A stretch of 64,000 nt of DNA from Phlegmacium glaucopus (lineage: Eukaryota > Basidiomycota > Agaricomycetes > Agaricales > Cortinariaceae), in NCBI GenBank assembly GCA_015039465.1, contig MU130224.1:194210-258209 (forward strand). Direction: 5' to 3'. A program made the translations under genes and the position numbers. Positions 1-10,872 of the stretch are shown here, one piece after another. Each line of letters begins with the position of its first letter. The stretch's first letter is position 1. The notes under the pieces were generated by a model. The model was not told where the DNA came from. It saw only the letters and a program-made list of their open reading frames with translations, and searched no databases.

Positions 1-985
1 CATCTGCGTTCCATTCCTATGGAGGACCACCTCGGTGTTTGCAAGGACGCGATTGCTACGTATATGCGATTTACTTGACGATTGGTGCGACGTTCCTTTC
101 TTTGTTAATTAGTTTGTGGGCGGGGTACATCAGCAAGTTAGCATTTTACTTTTTCACTTTTCAACCCTTTTCAGCTTTTTCTGGGCTTCGCCAAAAGTGA
201 AAAGCTAAAAAGTGAAGAAGCTAACTACCGGTCAACAAACTAGACTAAATTACTAATCTGACAGAAATTCGTGGCAATGGTGGTCTCTGTATGGGTTCAC
301 AAAGTAAGTTTGGAACATGTCGAGGGCATTGACATGCGTAACGTAGTCAGGCAATTTAAGGAAAGAAAGGTGTCCCAGAAACTCGCTGGAAAGAATTGGT
401 GGACAGCGATGACGATACACTTGACGCCGATTTGTCTATCTTGGACAATGATCGCGCTTGTGTCTTCAATTTTTGTAGCCCAGTCAAATCTTGTGCTTGA
501 TCCTGCATTTCATACTCATAATAATTGTCAGCAGAACTATATAGATACATACTTTGCTTTTCCTAGCTTTCTGTCACTTTCCGTAGCTTTTCCGCCTTTC
601 CTTTCCCTTGAGCAACATAAAAAGTAGCCAGCTTTTTTGAATTAGGCACGCGGCTTTTTGAACCTGCCACTTTTGTCCCTTTTTGCCACTTTTTTCCCTT
701 GTACAAGCGGAAAAAAGCTATTTGCTAAACTACTGATGACTATAGAGATAGTCAGAAGGCTGACAATGTGGGCGATATTGTTGGTGAGGAGATTTGAAAA
801 TATGTTCCAAATTTTCCTCAAGTTTTCCTGTAAAGTTGGTCAACCATAGAAGATATCAAATTGCAGAGTTACTACATCATAGAAGGATTGATTCAATATG
901 CCGTCACTCAGTGAACGCAACTAATTTTGTTCTACTACAGGACTTCGGCAGCGCGCAATACCATATACTTTCTTCCACGGTGGAT
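1..985 (+). pseudogene. 3' end of an MFS transporter copy, truncated by the window and split by a MITE
   Basis: Positions 1-127 match the last coding exon of the intact transporter at 2006-4052 (its 3885-4010 part, ending in the final membrane segment), and 743-985 match the end of that gene and its 3' flank (about 4011-4260). The homology is interrupted by a 613-bp insertion at 128-740. After the insertion the reading frame and stop differ from the intact copy. The 5' part lies outside the window, so whether the rest was functional cannot be judged. It is the upstream member of a tandem MFS duplication. Confidence 0.8.
128..740. mobile_element. 613-bp non-autonomous TIR element (MITE) with TA target duplication
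   Basis: Comparison with the uninterrupted paralogue (ggggtatagggatag at about 4000-4012) shows an insertion bounded by TA at 126-127 and TA at 741-742. The left end reads CATCAGCAAGTTAGC and the reverse complement of the right end reads GTCATCAGTAGTTTAGC, an imperfect terminal inverted repeat. The interior is rich in short ACTTTT/AAAAGT words. The TA duplication points to the Tc1/mariner group; no transposase is encoded. The predicted 118-aa frame inside (271-627) has no recognisable similarity. Confidence 0.75.
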
Positions 986-2005
986 TAGGGTATACTGTTC
1001 CAATTGAGCATCGTGCCTGCGCGGCTATCTCTTTCACTCCTGATCTTCATAATACCATTTTCCAATCCCGTTCTTCAAATCATCTGAGAGTGGCATCCTG
1101 GCATCGAGGTACTGGTCATGCAAGGTCGTAGACGAGCCAGGAGCCTCGGGAAATCAACAACGTACCGCGATAGATGTTGAGCAATTCTATTTTCAAAAGA
1201 ACATCATATTCGTCAAACGACTGACTGTTATGATACATGGAATTTTCCAACCAATGCTCAGTCATGCGTTGATCTAGTCTCCCGTAGTCGGACTGATTCA
1301 ATTTGTAGTCTTTTTTATTCGTATTGACTGACGACTTAGTACTCATTGACCTGACAAGGCTCTTTCCCTTTTATAACGATTATATTACGTAATTTTTTTT
1401 TTTTGGTGTCATGTTGTTAGTTAGCTCTCGTCTTCGTATTGAAGCTTGAAGAGAGAGCTCAAGCTTGGCGGAGACGCCGGAGAGTTAGAGTTAAGTAGAA
1501 GAGTTTAGCGGTGTGTCACACATGTGTCACAGTCATGTGATGGGCCCATGAGCCTTATGTTTGAAATTGTTTCTATAGATATACTTGCTTCTGGATAAAA
1601 TCACCATCTTCGAATTGAAGTTACTTGATTCTAGCTCAATTCTAGCTGCGAAATTACTCTGTCCCATCAACCGTGGGAATACGTAAAGAACTGTGGGCAC
1701 TGGCCTCTGTACCCTTTCTGTACCCCACATCGTGCTCGAGGCGTTTCCGAGCTCTCGCTACCGCAGGTCAGATTGAACTGCTACAACCCGACGGCTCTGT
1801 AATAGTTACAATGACAACTTCAAATTTGGCGAAGTCCATTATGCATTTGGCGTTAAGCCAGAAGTTCACGTCAGATGCCAGTGGAACGACATTTGGACCC
1901 AGCTTCGTGTCAAAAAGAATCTACTCCCTCAGATAAAAGACTGTGTTAGCCCCCTGAACTTCCACCTCCTGGGTACTGCTGATTAGTCTTGTTGAACCAG
2001 AACTC
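986..2005. other. Intergenic region, no gene recognised
   Basis: Contains a poly-T run near 1387, a short palindromic GTGTCACACATGTGTCAC stretch near 1513-1530 and small unsupported reading frames on both strands. Nothing resembles a known protein. The last few hundred bases are presumably the promoter of the MFS gene that starts at 2006. Confidence 0.4.
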
Positions 2006-4052
2006 ATGGTCTACAGTTATCCTCCAAGTTTGAGCGCACCACGAAAAATGCTGTTGGTGGCCTCATTTCTCGTTGCACTGGGTTCTGGGACGAACTATGT
2101 ACGTCGGTTGGCTCCTTACTGAACCAGCTTGATCTTATCGTGTTCGTCAGGTATATTCAGGTGCCAATATTTCTTTGCAAATGGAGAAACTCGAACTGTC
2201 ATGAAACAACACTGATGCTAGTGAATTTCATCTATACATAGCATATTCACCACAACTTGGAGCACGCTTGAATATCTCTTATACTCAACTCAACATTGTT
2301 GGTCTAGCAGGAAATGGTAATGTCCATGTATTTACAGGGAGACTCGACTTACATTCCGGTGTTTCTTACCAGCTGGAGGGTATCTTTCTTGTTCTGTTTG
2401 GGGAAGGATCGTGGATTCACGAGGCCCTCGCATCGTTCTCATTGTCAGTTTCGCGTTCCTCCTAGGTGGATATTCTGGCATCAAATACTTTTATGACTCT
2501 GGTCTTCTGCCTAATACGAATACTCTGCCGGCTCTAAGCTTTTATTTGCTGGTTCTTTGTTCTTTTTTGACAGGGTCTGGAGGTATGGGAGGCCTAACCA
2601 GTTCCATGAATTCAACGGTCGAATCATTTCCCGACGGAGCAGTAAGTGGATGGGCACCAATACTTCAATATAATGACACCCTAAACTCTCTTCTCAGCGA
2701 GCATTTACAACTGGTCTGGTTCTTGCGGGCTTCGGATTATCAGCATTCTTTTTCACCACTCTTCCCAATATTCTCTTTAGCAGCACCGCCTCGACATTCC
2801 TTCTGACCCTCGCATTAGGCACTTCCTCCCTGATGGTCTTGGGTTTCTTCCTTGTTTGTCCAGTACCGCTTCCAGGACAAACCAGCTCTCAGCTTTTGGA
2901 AGGTGGTGACTTATTAGCCCTTCGACATTATGATCACGGCCACACAGCGCTATTGAATGATGAGATCATGAAAGACAGACATGCCCGTTATACTCGTACT
3001 GACATTGGTACCTATGGAGAAAACTTAAATCCTGTTGGAGGAGTCATGGCCGCTACTCGTTCTATACAAACATCTGACCGGAAGCTCAATACGGTAAATA
3101 TCCATGGGAAAGCACTGTGCAGCAGTCTTAATTTTTGGCTATTGTTCATTATCTACTCCTTGCGTACGTTGTCTTCTCCACTCGTTTTTTTCTTTCTAAT
3201 TAAATCACAAGGATAGTCGTTGGGACTGGCTATACGTGTATGTCTTGAATATTTATACTAGTAAATGTCCGTTAGACGATATTGCCTCCTTTTGCCTAGA
3301 TATAAACAATGTTGGGTCCATGTCGCGTTATCTATACGCTCACGACCACTTTGTGTATAACGAAGCCCAGGCGATGAGGTGGCAGGCAGCACAAGTTTCT
3401 GCTATCAGCCTTTCAAACTTTGGAGGGCGGATCATGATAGGTACTAACTACACATGTGTCCTCTCTTGCTTCTCCCCCTGCTTTAACTTTGTCATTGAAC
3501 AGGCTTCTTCTCGGACTTTGTCAAGAGGCTATATAAAACGCCACGCTCTCATTCTCTCGCTCTCGTGTCGCTTTTATGCCTCATTTCTCAAGTTGTCGCC
3601 GCAAATGTCTCCAATATCTCGAACCTATGGATTGCGAGCGCTCTACTTGGTTTGGCCCACGGAAGCACAGCAGCCTTAATCCCCACTGTGTCTCAAGAAT
3701 GGTTCGGGTTACGTGAGTTTTTCCTCCTTGTCTGTATTATACCGAATTGAACGGAATTTTACTCTAACCAGCTCATTTTTCTGAGAACTTGGCATATGTA
3801 GCTATATCGCCTGTCTTTTCTGCCAATCTTCTTGGTTTCTTCTTTGGACGGATTCTTGATGCACACAGGGATAAAACTGTCCGGGACCATTCCTATGGAG
3901 AACCACCTCAGTGTTTGCGTGGACGTGATTGCTACGTAGATGCGATTTATTTGGCGATTGGTGCGACGTTCCTTTCTTTGTTAATTAGTTTGTGGGCGGG
4001 GTATAGGGATAGTCAGAAGGCTGACAATGGGGGTGAGGAACTTGAAATTTAA
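2006..4052 (+). CDS. MFS transporter, nodulin-like/MCH1-type, 9 exons, 521 aa
   Basis: Membrane transporter of the major facilitator superfamily; substrate unknown. Exons inferred from gt..ag sites and frame: 2006-2098, 2151-2160, 2242-2316, 2373-2641, 2698-3163, 3217-3237, 3300-3440, 3503-3712, 3772-4052. Exon lengths 10, 75, 269, 21, 141 and 210 nt are identical in the paralogue at 39922-42072. The N-terminus carries the family signature around ALGSGTNYVYSAYSPQLGAR, followed by a loop VWGRIVDSRGPR typical of MFS helix 2-3 and a GSGGMGG segment. A long hydrophilic loop (exon 5) separates two halves of about six hydrophobic segments each. The chain ends GYRDSQKADNGGEELEI. The 10-nt exon encodes VYS plus one base. 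The ATG at 2006 was chosen because it opens the frame leading into the signature. The splice-corrected frame is open throughout, so the gene appears intact. The general family is clear; the exact subfamily name is less certain. Confidence 0.85.
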
Positions 4053-5529
4053 AGACCACCCGAAAATGTATTTCTAGTTTTCCTTCAGTTTTCCTGTGAA
4101 GTTGGTCAACCATTGAAGACATCAAACTGCAGAGTTGCATAATGGAAGGGATGATTCAATGTCGTCACTCAGTGAACCACAACTAATTTTGATCCACTGC
4201 AAGAGCTTCAGCAGCGCGCAATACTCAGCATGCATATATGCCACATATTTTCTTCCACGGAGATCAAGAACCAACCTCTTTGTGAAACTATGGGGTTTAA
4301 ATAAGGTCATGCAAGTTTCTGATTCTCAACAAGAAAGTACAACAATTGGTTGTCCAACAGTCATTTTACGGTTCGATTTCGAACCTGCTGCGATAGCTTT
4401 TCCCAATGGTGTCCAGAGACTTGCAGAGATCGTGAAACTAGGGGAAAAGATCAACCACCAGGTCGTAGCTCTTAGTACACCTCGTACATGAGTTGTACCC
4501 GTAAATTCATTTTGAAACGTAAACCTTGGGCTACAGCTTACACAACACAGACAGCTCAGATATTTACAGTACGATCATTGGTATATGCTTGGGCAGGAGT
4601 CTAATTTAATCTTTCGAACAATTTTTAATAATTGAATAATGGTCACAATAGTGGGGGGGGGGGAAGCTTTCGTCTCGTCCAAGTCCCGTCATTAGCACTC
4701 TTTCTGGTCCATTATTTGAGTCCCTATACAAGCCATACTGCCTAGAATTTGTATTAAATATACCATACCATGGTCGATCCCCAGGCGGAGCGCGTTTCCA
4801 AATCAGCTCAAAACTCCAATTGCACATCTGATTTTCAACGTTCCCGAGGGCCAACAGCGCAGTGATTTATCTGACAGAAGAAAGTCCATATCCTTCCCAG
4901 CCGCAGTACAAAGACTGTTCCGATCCGAGTCTAGACCCCTCTTAAAATTTATCCCAGCAATACAACTTGCACATCTTTATCCTTCGGCATCATCAGTAGC
5001 TCAGCATTAAATGTGACCTATAGTGAGAGAAACGAGTAAGTTTAGTGATCATCAAATATCGATTGCAGCCAAGGTTACGAAGAGTTTTTGTAAAAACAAA
5101 AAACAAAAAACAAAAAAACATGCCTTCTTCTGCCGCTTTGCAGCTCGGAGAGTACCGTTCAACGCTTCCACTGTAGGAAAATCGCGATAGATCAAGTACA
5201 CGGTTAGACCATTCTCTTCTTATCACTCACGAGTATTTGCTGTCTTATCGAACAAAATACCATAGGAAATACTGCTGTTACCATCTGTATTGACGGTACC
5301 ATAATCCTTGATCGCCTCTAATCAGATCATGGTAACAAACGAAGCCACACAAGAGAAAAAAAAGTAAGAGTTCCTCTGAGAAGCCTATGAATTTGGAATA
5401 CGACGAACTTTGTAGGATCTCGATTTCGTGAGCGGTATCGACAGGCACTAAATCAGTATATCATCGGTTAGAAGATTAAGCTAAAAAAAAATTGAGTTAA
5501 AAGTACTGGGGTGAATATGTGTAGAAGTA
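4053..5529. other. Intergenic region after MFS gene
   Basis: The first about 200 bases are the 3' flank shared with the copy at 743-985. A G11 homopolymer lies near 4651-4662 and A-rich runs near 5100-5120. Small frames (for example 4135-4491) have no recognisable similarity. No RNA gene was seen. Confidence 0.4.
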
Positions 5530-5967
5530 TGGCAAAGAACTAGGTCTACAGTGAGCCCCGCAAATCGAACCTATTCGCACGGGTTTAGCCGGTCGGCGCC
5601 CTTGCATCTCGCTGGCTGCGCAGGCAATTTTATTCCAAACTCAGCTGAAGTGCCGACATTTAGCTGCTCACAAATCCATGGGCCTGTCCACCATCTTTCA
5701 TTCCACCAAATCTCTCGAAACTAACAAGCGTCGTCTACAGAGCGCTATGAATCCAGTTAGAACGTTTCAAGTCAATTAAAGGGCACGAACGTCCCCCATT
5801 TGCCCACAACTGCATGTCCCCGGATCAGCTTTAAAATAAAAAGTCATCGTGTTATAAGGGATATGCGAGCTCCCGTAGTGATAGTATCGTAAGATATCTG
5901 TTGCATTTGATCTGACAGTACTCGGATCTGCCGTGCTGAAGACAATAGCTCACTCAAACCAGTGCTG
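5530..5967. repeat. Left copy of a diverged direct repeat of about 430 bp flanking the NACHT gene
   Basis: Shares long blocks with 9465-9895: the GGGTTTAGCC segment, AACTCAGCTGAAGTGCCGACATTT, the CTTTCATTC.ACCAAATCTCTCGAAACTAACA block, GGATCAGCT.TAAAATAAAA and CGGATCTGCCGTGCTGAAG. Same orientation in both copies. It lies immediately upstream of the NACHT gene and may include its promoter. Confidence 0.7.
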
Positions 5968-6082
5968 TATAGAACAAGGTACTCAACACTGCCATATGAG
6001 TACACGTCTCTCTGGTCAACTTCGATGAGCATCTATCTCTTGAAACGTTTATGGCGTTAAATTTGCTTAGGAAGCGAAACCA

Positions 6083-8926
6083 ATGTTTTCTAACTCCAGC
6101 AATATCATTATCCAAAATGGGTCTTTCAGCCATGTTCATGAAGGTGTATTCAAATGGTAAATAAATCATTATTCAATATTGAAGACGATCAAATCGAATG
6201 TTTTGCTTGTTTTATATTTAGGATTCGAGATTTTGCAGCGACATGTATCTGCTGATGCGCTGCATGATTCACTCGAACGATCCAACCCACCAAAATGTCA
6301 TCCCAACACACGTACAGAAATATTGAAAGACATCATTAGTTGGGTTCAGGATGGCAATAACAAGACACAAGCTCTTTGGCTTCATGGCCCTGCAGGCGCA
6401 GGAAAAACTGCCATCGCTCACAGTATCGCCGAGATGAGCCAGGCCGAGGGTCAATTGGCCGCATGTTTCTTCTTCCCTCGGACGGCAGCTGGCAGAAATC
6501 AAGACAAATGTCTGATCGCGACAATTGCCTACCAGATCATGCAGTCCATACCTGAGGCACGGTCATTTATCGAAGAGGCAGCCACGAAAGATCCTTTGAT
6601 TTTCAGGAAATCATTGAGTTCTCAGATCAGACACCTCATCGTTCATCCGCTCAAACACATGCTTGCAGGACCCCATACCTCATCTTTCCCCATGCTCATC
6701 GTGATCGACGGACTGGATGAATGTTCCCCAGGGGAATCGCAAAAAAACATATTGACGATCATTCATACTGCTTTCAGCCAAAACTCTTTTCCTTTTCGCG
6801 TTCTTATATCGAGCAGAGCAGAACCTAGTATCCGCGACGTATTCGACTCAGAACTTGCGGATTTGACTCACCAAATTTCTCTAGACGATAAGTATGAACC
6901 AGATCGGGATATTGCGCTATATCTTCGCGACAAATTTTCTGAAATCCTTCACAAACATCGTCGAAATCGTGGCATGTCCTCTTTGCCTCTTCCATGGCCT
7001 TCGGAGGACGCTATCCAAACTCTTGTAAAAAGGGCTTCTGGCCAGTTTATTTACGCAGCAACAGTTATCAGATATGTCGATGTTCGCCATCAACGACCCG
7101 ACGAGAGGCTTAACATCGTTTTGGGATTGTCAGGATCCCAAGATGATAAAACTCCAAATCCCTTTACTGAACTGGACGAGTTATACCATCAGATATTTCG
7201 TTCGGTTGTGGATATTTCATTCACTAACCATCTGCTCGGCACTCTCCTAATTCTGAAGACACCACTTCCCATTGACTCCTTTGAAAGTCTTCTAGGAATT
7301 CAACCTGGAGATGCTGAACTAGCTCTTTGCAATTTGCATTCGGTCGTCCGAATTCCTGATAACATCGATGATCATCCGGGCGGTACTCATATTGGTTCAT
7401 ATCATGCTTCTCTTGGTGACTTTCTTTTCGATTCACAACGGGCTGGTGTCTATCATATCAGGGTGGAGTCAGCACATGCCACATTGGCCGAATCCTGCCT
7501 GAGGAAAATCTCAAAGCAACCCATTCGTAAGACAGATTTCAGCGAGTTGGCTCTTCGTGGTACATTTCTATCCTGAAATTAAAGTTTCTCTATGCTGATC
7601 ATGATCGTTTTAACAGAAGACTCTGCAGAAAATTACGCGTGGTTTAACTGGATTCATCATTTCCTCAACATCCGTAGCTGGAACGACAAAGTCATTCAGG
7701 AATTTAGAAAAATTCCGCCGAGTGTCCTTGCAGCGTGGCTGAAGCAAGTTTCAAGCCGTGATGTATCAAGCTCTAACACCGTGAAGGATGTACGCGGCGC
7801 TATTAATCGGTTCAATACGCTTATGTCGTGGTTCATTGACCAGGTATTGTGGATATAATCAGAATGTCCTCTCTCGTGTACTGATACCGACTGTTATAGG
7901 ATGCAACTGACGAATCAGTTCGCATTATATTGAATGCCCTATGCGAGAACGTCCTAGATATATATTTCAGGAATGCATGGAGCGATAGACCGGTGGATTC
8001 TCCAGAGTATCATGCGCTATCTCTTGGTATCCTCGCAGTGGTTCTGAGGCGTGACTCTATCTCGTCCGCTGCATTGGCCACGCTTTTCTCGCTCAACTGG
8101 GAGGAATTTAGACGTGCCACATTTTCGATTCGACCATATATTAATTTCGGGAATCCTGTCGTCATGGAATGTGAGGCTTTCTCGGACTTCCTCTCAGATC
8201 CAAAACGTGTCTCGGAATTCAACCCCAACACGCCTGATATTCATGCTGATATTGTCATTCGATGTGTGGAATGTATATCATCACATGCATCAGGCATTGA
8301 AGATCAGGAACATCAAGATATTCGGCTATGGCACTGGGACCCCGAAGGGTGAGCCTCTTCATTCTCGTCCTTACGACCCGAAAGCAGAAGATTTATCAAC
8401 TCACTACTCATTAGGGCACACCAGTACGCAGTAGCGAATTGGAAGGATCATCTTCGCCAAGCGAGCTCTCGTCGGCTGCTGAATTATGCCTACGCTGTGA
8501 ACGCGCGATCTGGCCACCAGCCAATCTGTACACATGGAAATCAGTGTCATATCCTTTGTGAGGTCAATGGAATCGCACGATGCATCGAGGTACTTCAAAA
8601 AGTAATTTGTAGCCTCGTATTTTGGATGCTGAAATAAAATGACAGACTAGAATCATCGACGCGAGATTCTCTCTTCATATCATGTCAACACGCGACGTCA
8701 AACTTTTGGGACTGCTAAAAGAAATTATCGCAGTCAAGTATCTGGATACCACTTTATTCTCTAAGCAAGTCCTCATTACGTCTTATTTTTTTTGTTGGCT
8801 AACTATCATGCCATCAGTGTCAATTCTCGAATCCAAAAATGGAGTGCGGAATATTCGCTTGCAATATCGCGAACTCGACTTCGTCCCGGATCGTCCAGCA
8901 TCAGCAGATGCACTAGTTCCTTCTGA
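6083..8926 (+). CDS. NACHT-domain NLR-like protein, 7 exons, about 825 aa
   Basis: STAND-type NTPase of the fungal NLR class, thought to act as an intracellular sensor in non-self recognition or cell-death signalling. Exons: 6083-6143, 6222-7559, 7617-7843, 7900-8348, 8415-8589, 8646-8764, 8818-8926. The first exon encodes MFSNSSNIIIQNGSFSHV then E, and splices in frame to GFEILQRHVSADALHDS, the standard opening of this agaricomycete family; the methionine at 6179 lies inside intron 1 and is not the start. Walker A is GPAGAGKT (about residue 70), Walker B LIVIDGLDE (about 175), with the sensor-like RVLISSR shortly after. The C-terminal half is helical and lacks WD40, ankyrin or TPR repeats, so the sensor domain is minimal or degenerate. 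The last intron (8765-8817) has a GC donor; if it is retained, the frame instead runs on to 8999. Direct repeats flank the locus and a second NLR tail follows. Family assignment is firm; the C-terminal end is less certain. Confidence 0.85.
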
Positions 8927-9019
8927 ATTTATTTCAGTCCCAGTAGGTGTTTCGGAGCCCACGCCCGATGGTCACGCCGCTTGTCATTCGTTTTATTAAA
9001 TTATGCATTACAATATATT

Positions 9020-9430
9020 CCGTCGGGGTCAGTCATTGAGAGATTCAACGTATGGGACAGCGGATGTTGCGTGGTGCCTCAGAAGGGGTAAGCCTTGAAG
9101 CTTGAAGCTTGACAGTTTGATGCGTCTTTAGCCAACCTTAAGAGCAAGCAACTCATCGAAATCGTTCATCAGTGCCTATCAGTTATGCATTGTCCCAATG
9201 GAAGGGCCCCCTCTGGATTTTTTGAAGCATGTCAACAATGTGCGTTACGGACATGTACATACTCACGAGAATAAGTGTCATTTTTTTGTCATCTTTACGA
9301 AATTAATGGATCTGGCATCGAGGTATTGCAACCATTCAACCGATATCTTGCATCAATGCTGAACAAATATTAGAGCAGGATAATCGATGGCGAATTCTTC
9401 GCCCATATATTGTCAGTAGCCGACATGGAG
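9020..9430 (+). pseudogene. Remnant of the 3' part of a second NACHT NLR
   Basis: The stretch around 9270-9420 aligns with 8530-8720 of the neighbouring gene: GAATAAGTGTCAT against AAATCAGTGTCAT, GGCATCGAGGTATTGCAA against TGCATCGAGGTACTTCAA at the same exon/intron junction, and a similar following exon. No continuous reading frame or P-loop part is present. It is best read as the tail of a tandem NLR copy whose 5' portion has been lost. Confidence 0.55.
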
Positions 9431-9464
9431 CTTTCCAGTATTGAGAACTCGGTCTTTACCTGAG

Positions 9465-9895
9465 CCCCCCCAAAATCAAGCAGGTTGTCATTTATTTGTG
9501 CGGGTTTAGCCAGTCAGCTTCTGAATGCGAAGGGACGAAGGCAACTTTATTTCAAACTCAGCTGAAGTGCCGACATTTTGGCCGCCTATCGAACCAAAAG
9601 TGCAAGCCTTGGGTCTGTCCTAGTCCCTCCGATGTTACGTGATGACGGTCTGTCCACCGTCTTTCATTCTACCAAATCTCTCGAAACTAACAGGTGTCAT
9701 CTACAGGCTAGGAATTCAGGAGCTCAATTACATGTCCCTGGTCCCTGGATCAGCTGTAAAATAAAAGTCATGGCGTTACAAGGGGTATTGCGGGTAAGTG
9801 AGCCTCCCCTAATAGTGTCGTAAGATATCTGTTCGACTGACAGATATCGGATCTGCCGTGCTGAAGGCAATGGCCCACTTTAACCAGTTATTGAG
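9465..9895. repeat. Right copy of the direct repeat flanking the NACHT gene
   Basis: Partner of 5530-5967; same orientation, with scattered substitutions and small indels. It follows the NLR remnant rather than preceding an intact receptor. Confidence 0.7.
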
Positions 9896-10872
9896 ATCTG
9901 AGAATCTCGGTCTCCATCCCACAACGAAATACCCCACACATTTAATACTAGAAACTCCCCTTCGGCATCCATATTCTCTACTACCTGGCAACAAACATAT
10001 ACCCCAACACTACCCTATAGCACAGCAGCAGCAGCTCACACCCCATCCAACTTCACCACCACTTGTTTCATCGACCTCAACAACCTTTAAATATAATTAT
10101 GTACAACCTACTACCAAAAATCCAGCTGATAGTCATGCGGACCGAAGGGCCGTCTGTCAGTGAGAAGATCTGCCATTCGCAGGGGCTACAGGGGCTACGG
10201 GGGCTTGGGAACTTAAAAACTTCGTTTGAGTCTGTGGGAAGCAATTGGACATAGCAATTGGACACGTCAGACTCGGATTAGATGGATAACGCGGTCTATA
10301 ATAAGAGAAAAGGGGGCATTAATTAAAAGACGCGTTGGACGTGGGAAGAAACGCGTAAACAGTTTGGATTTCAAAGTGCACGGTGAAGAGGCGCAGACGT
10401 AAATCATATTTTTCTATCTTGTTACTACTCTTTACTACTTCACGCATGTAATATTCTACTTGTATGGACATCCTAACCCCTCGTTCCGATTCCTCCCCTC
10501 TCCCTCCCTTAATTGGCGCTCTGTGGTTGTTGGGCGTTTTAGGCTGGCACAGTTTCTTCACCTCCAGATGTCATATGAATATACTCAATTTCGAGTTATA
10601 TAGAACCCGACTTTTTTTTTGTTGGAAAAAAATATGAATTTATCGAAGTGATTGATATACATCTTCCGATTCTAATATATGGTCTTATGGTAGAGAGAGT
10701 AATATAACAATGAAGTGAAGCCATCATAAGGATTGACCCAGAAGAAACCTCGACGAAGTTGCAGGACTGAGGAAAGAGGCTGGACGCATGAAATTAGAGA
10801 GATATAGGGAGAGGGAGAATACTTAACCACCGAAAGAAGGGCTCCAAGGTCGTACTTTCAAGTTCAAGGCCT
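9896..10872. other. Intergenic region, no gene recognised
   Basis: Contains proline/threonine-rich frames of low complexity (about 9900-10160) and pyrimidine-rich stretches near 10490. The right side is the 3' flank of the minus-strand DUF2235 gene. Nothing else could be supported. Confidence 0.35.

Noticed and set aside
2268..2496. Two overlapping open frames at 2268-2465 and 2314-2496
   Set aside because: Intron 2317-2372 removes this part; the spliced frame reads AGGYLSCSVWGRIVDSRGPR and matches the paralogue exon length of 269 nt.
6179..6221. ATG at 6179 as the start of the NACHT protein
   Set aside because: It lies in an intron; the exon at 6083-6143 supplies the family N-terminus with proper splice sites and phase.
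9858..10163. 101-codon proline/threonine-rich frame as a gene
   Set aside because: Low complexity, no splice or family support, and it starts inside a duplicated non-coding block.
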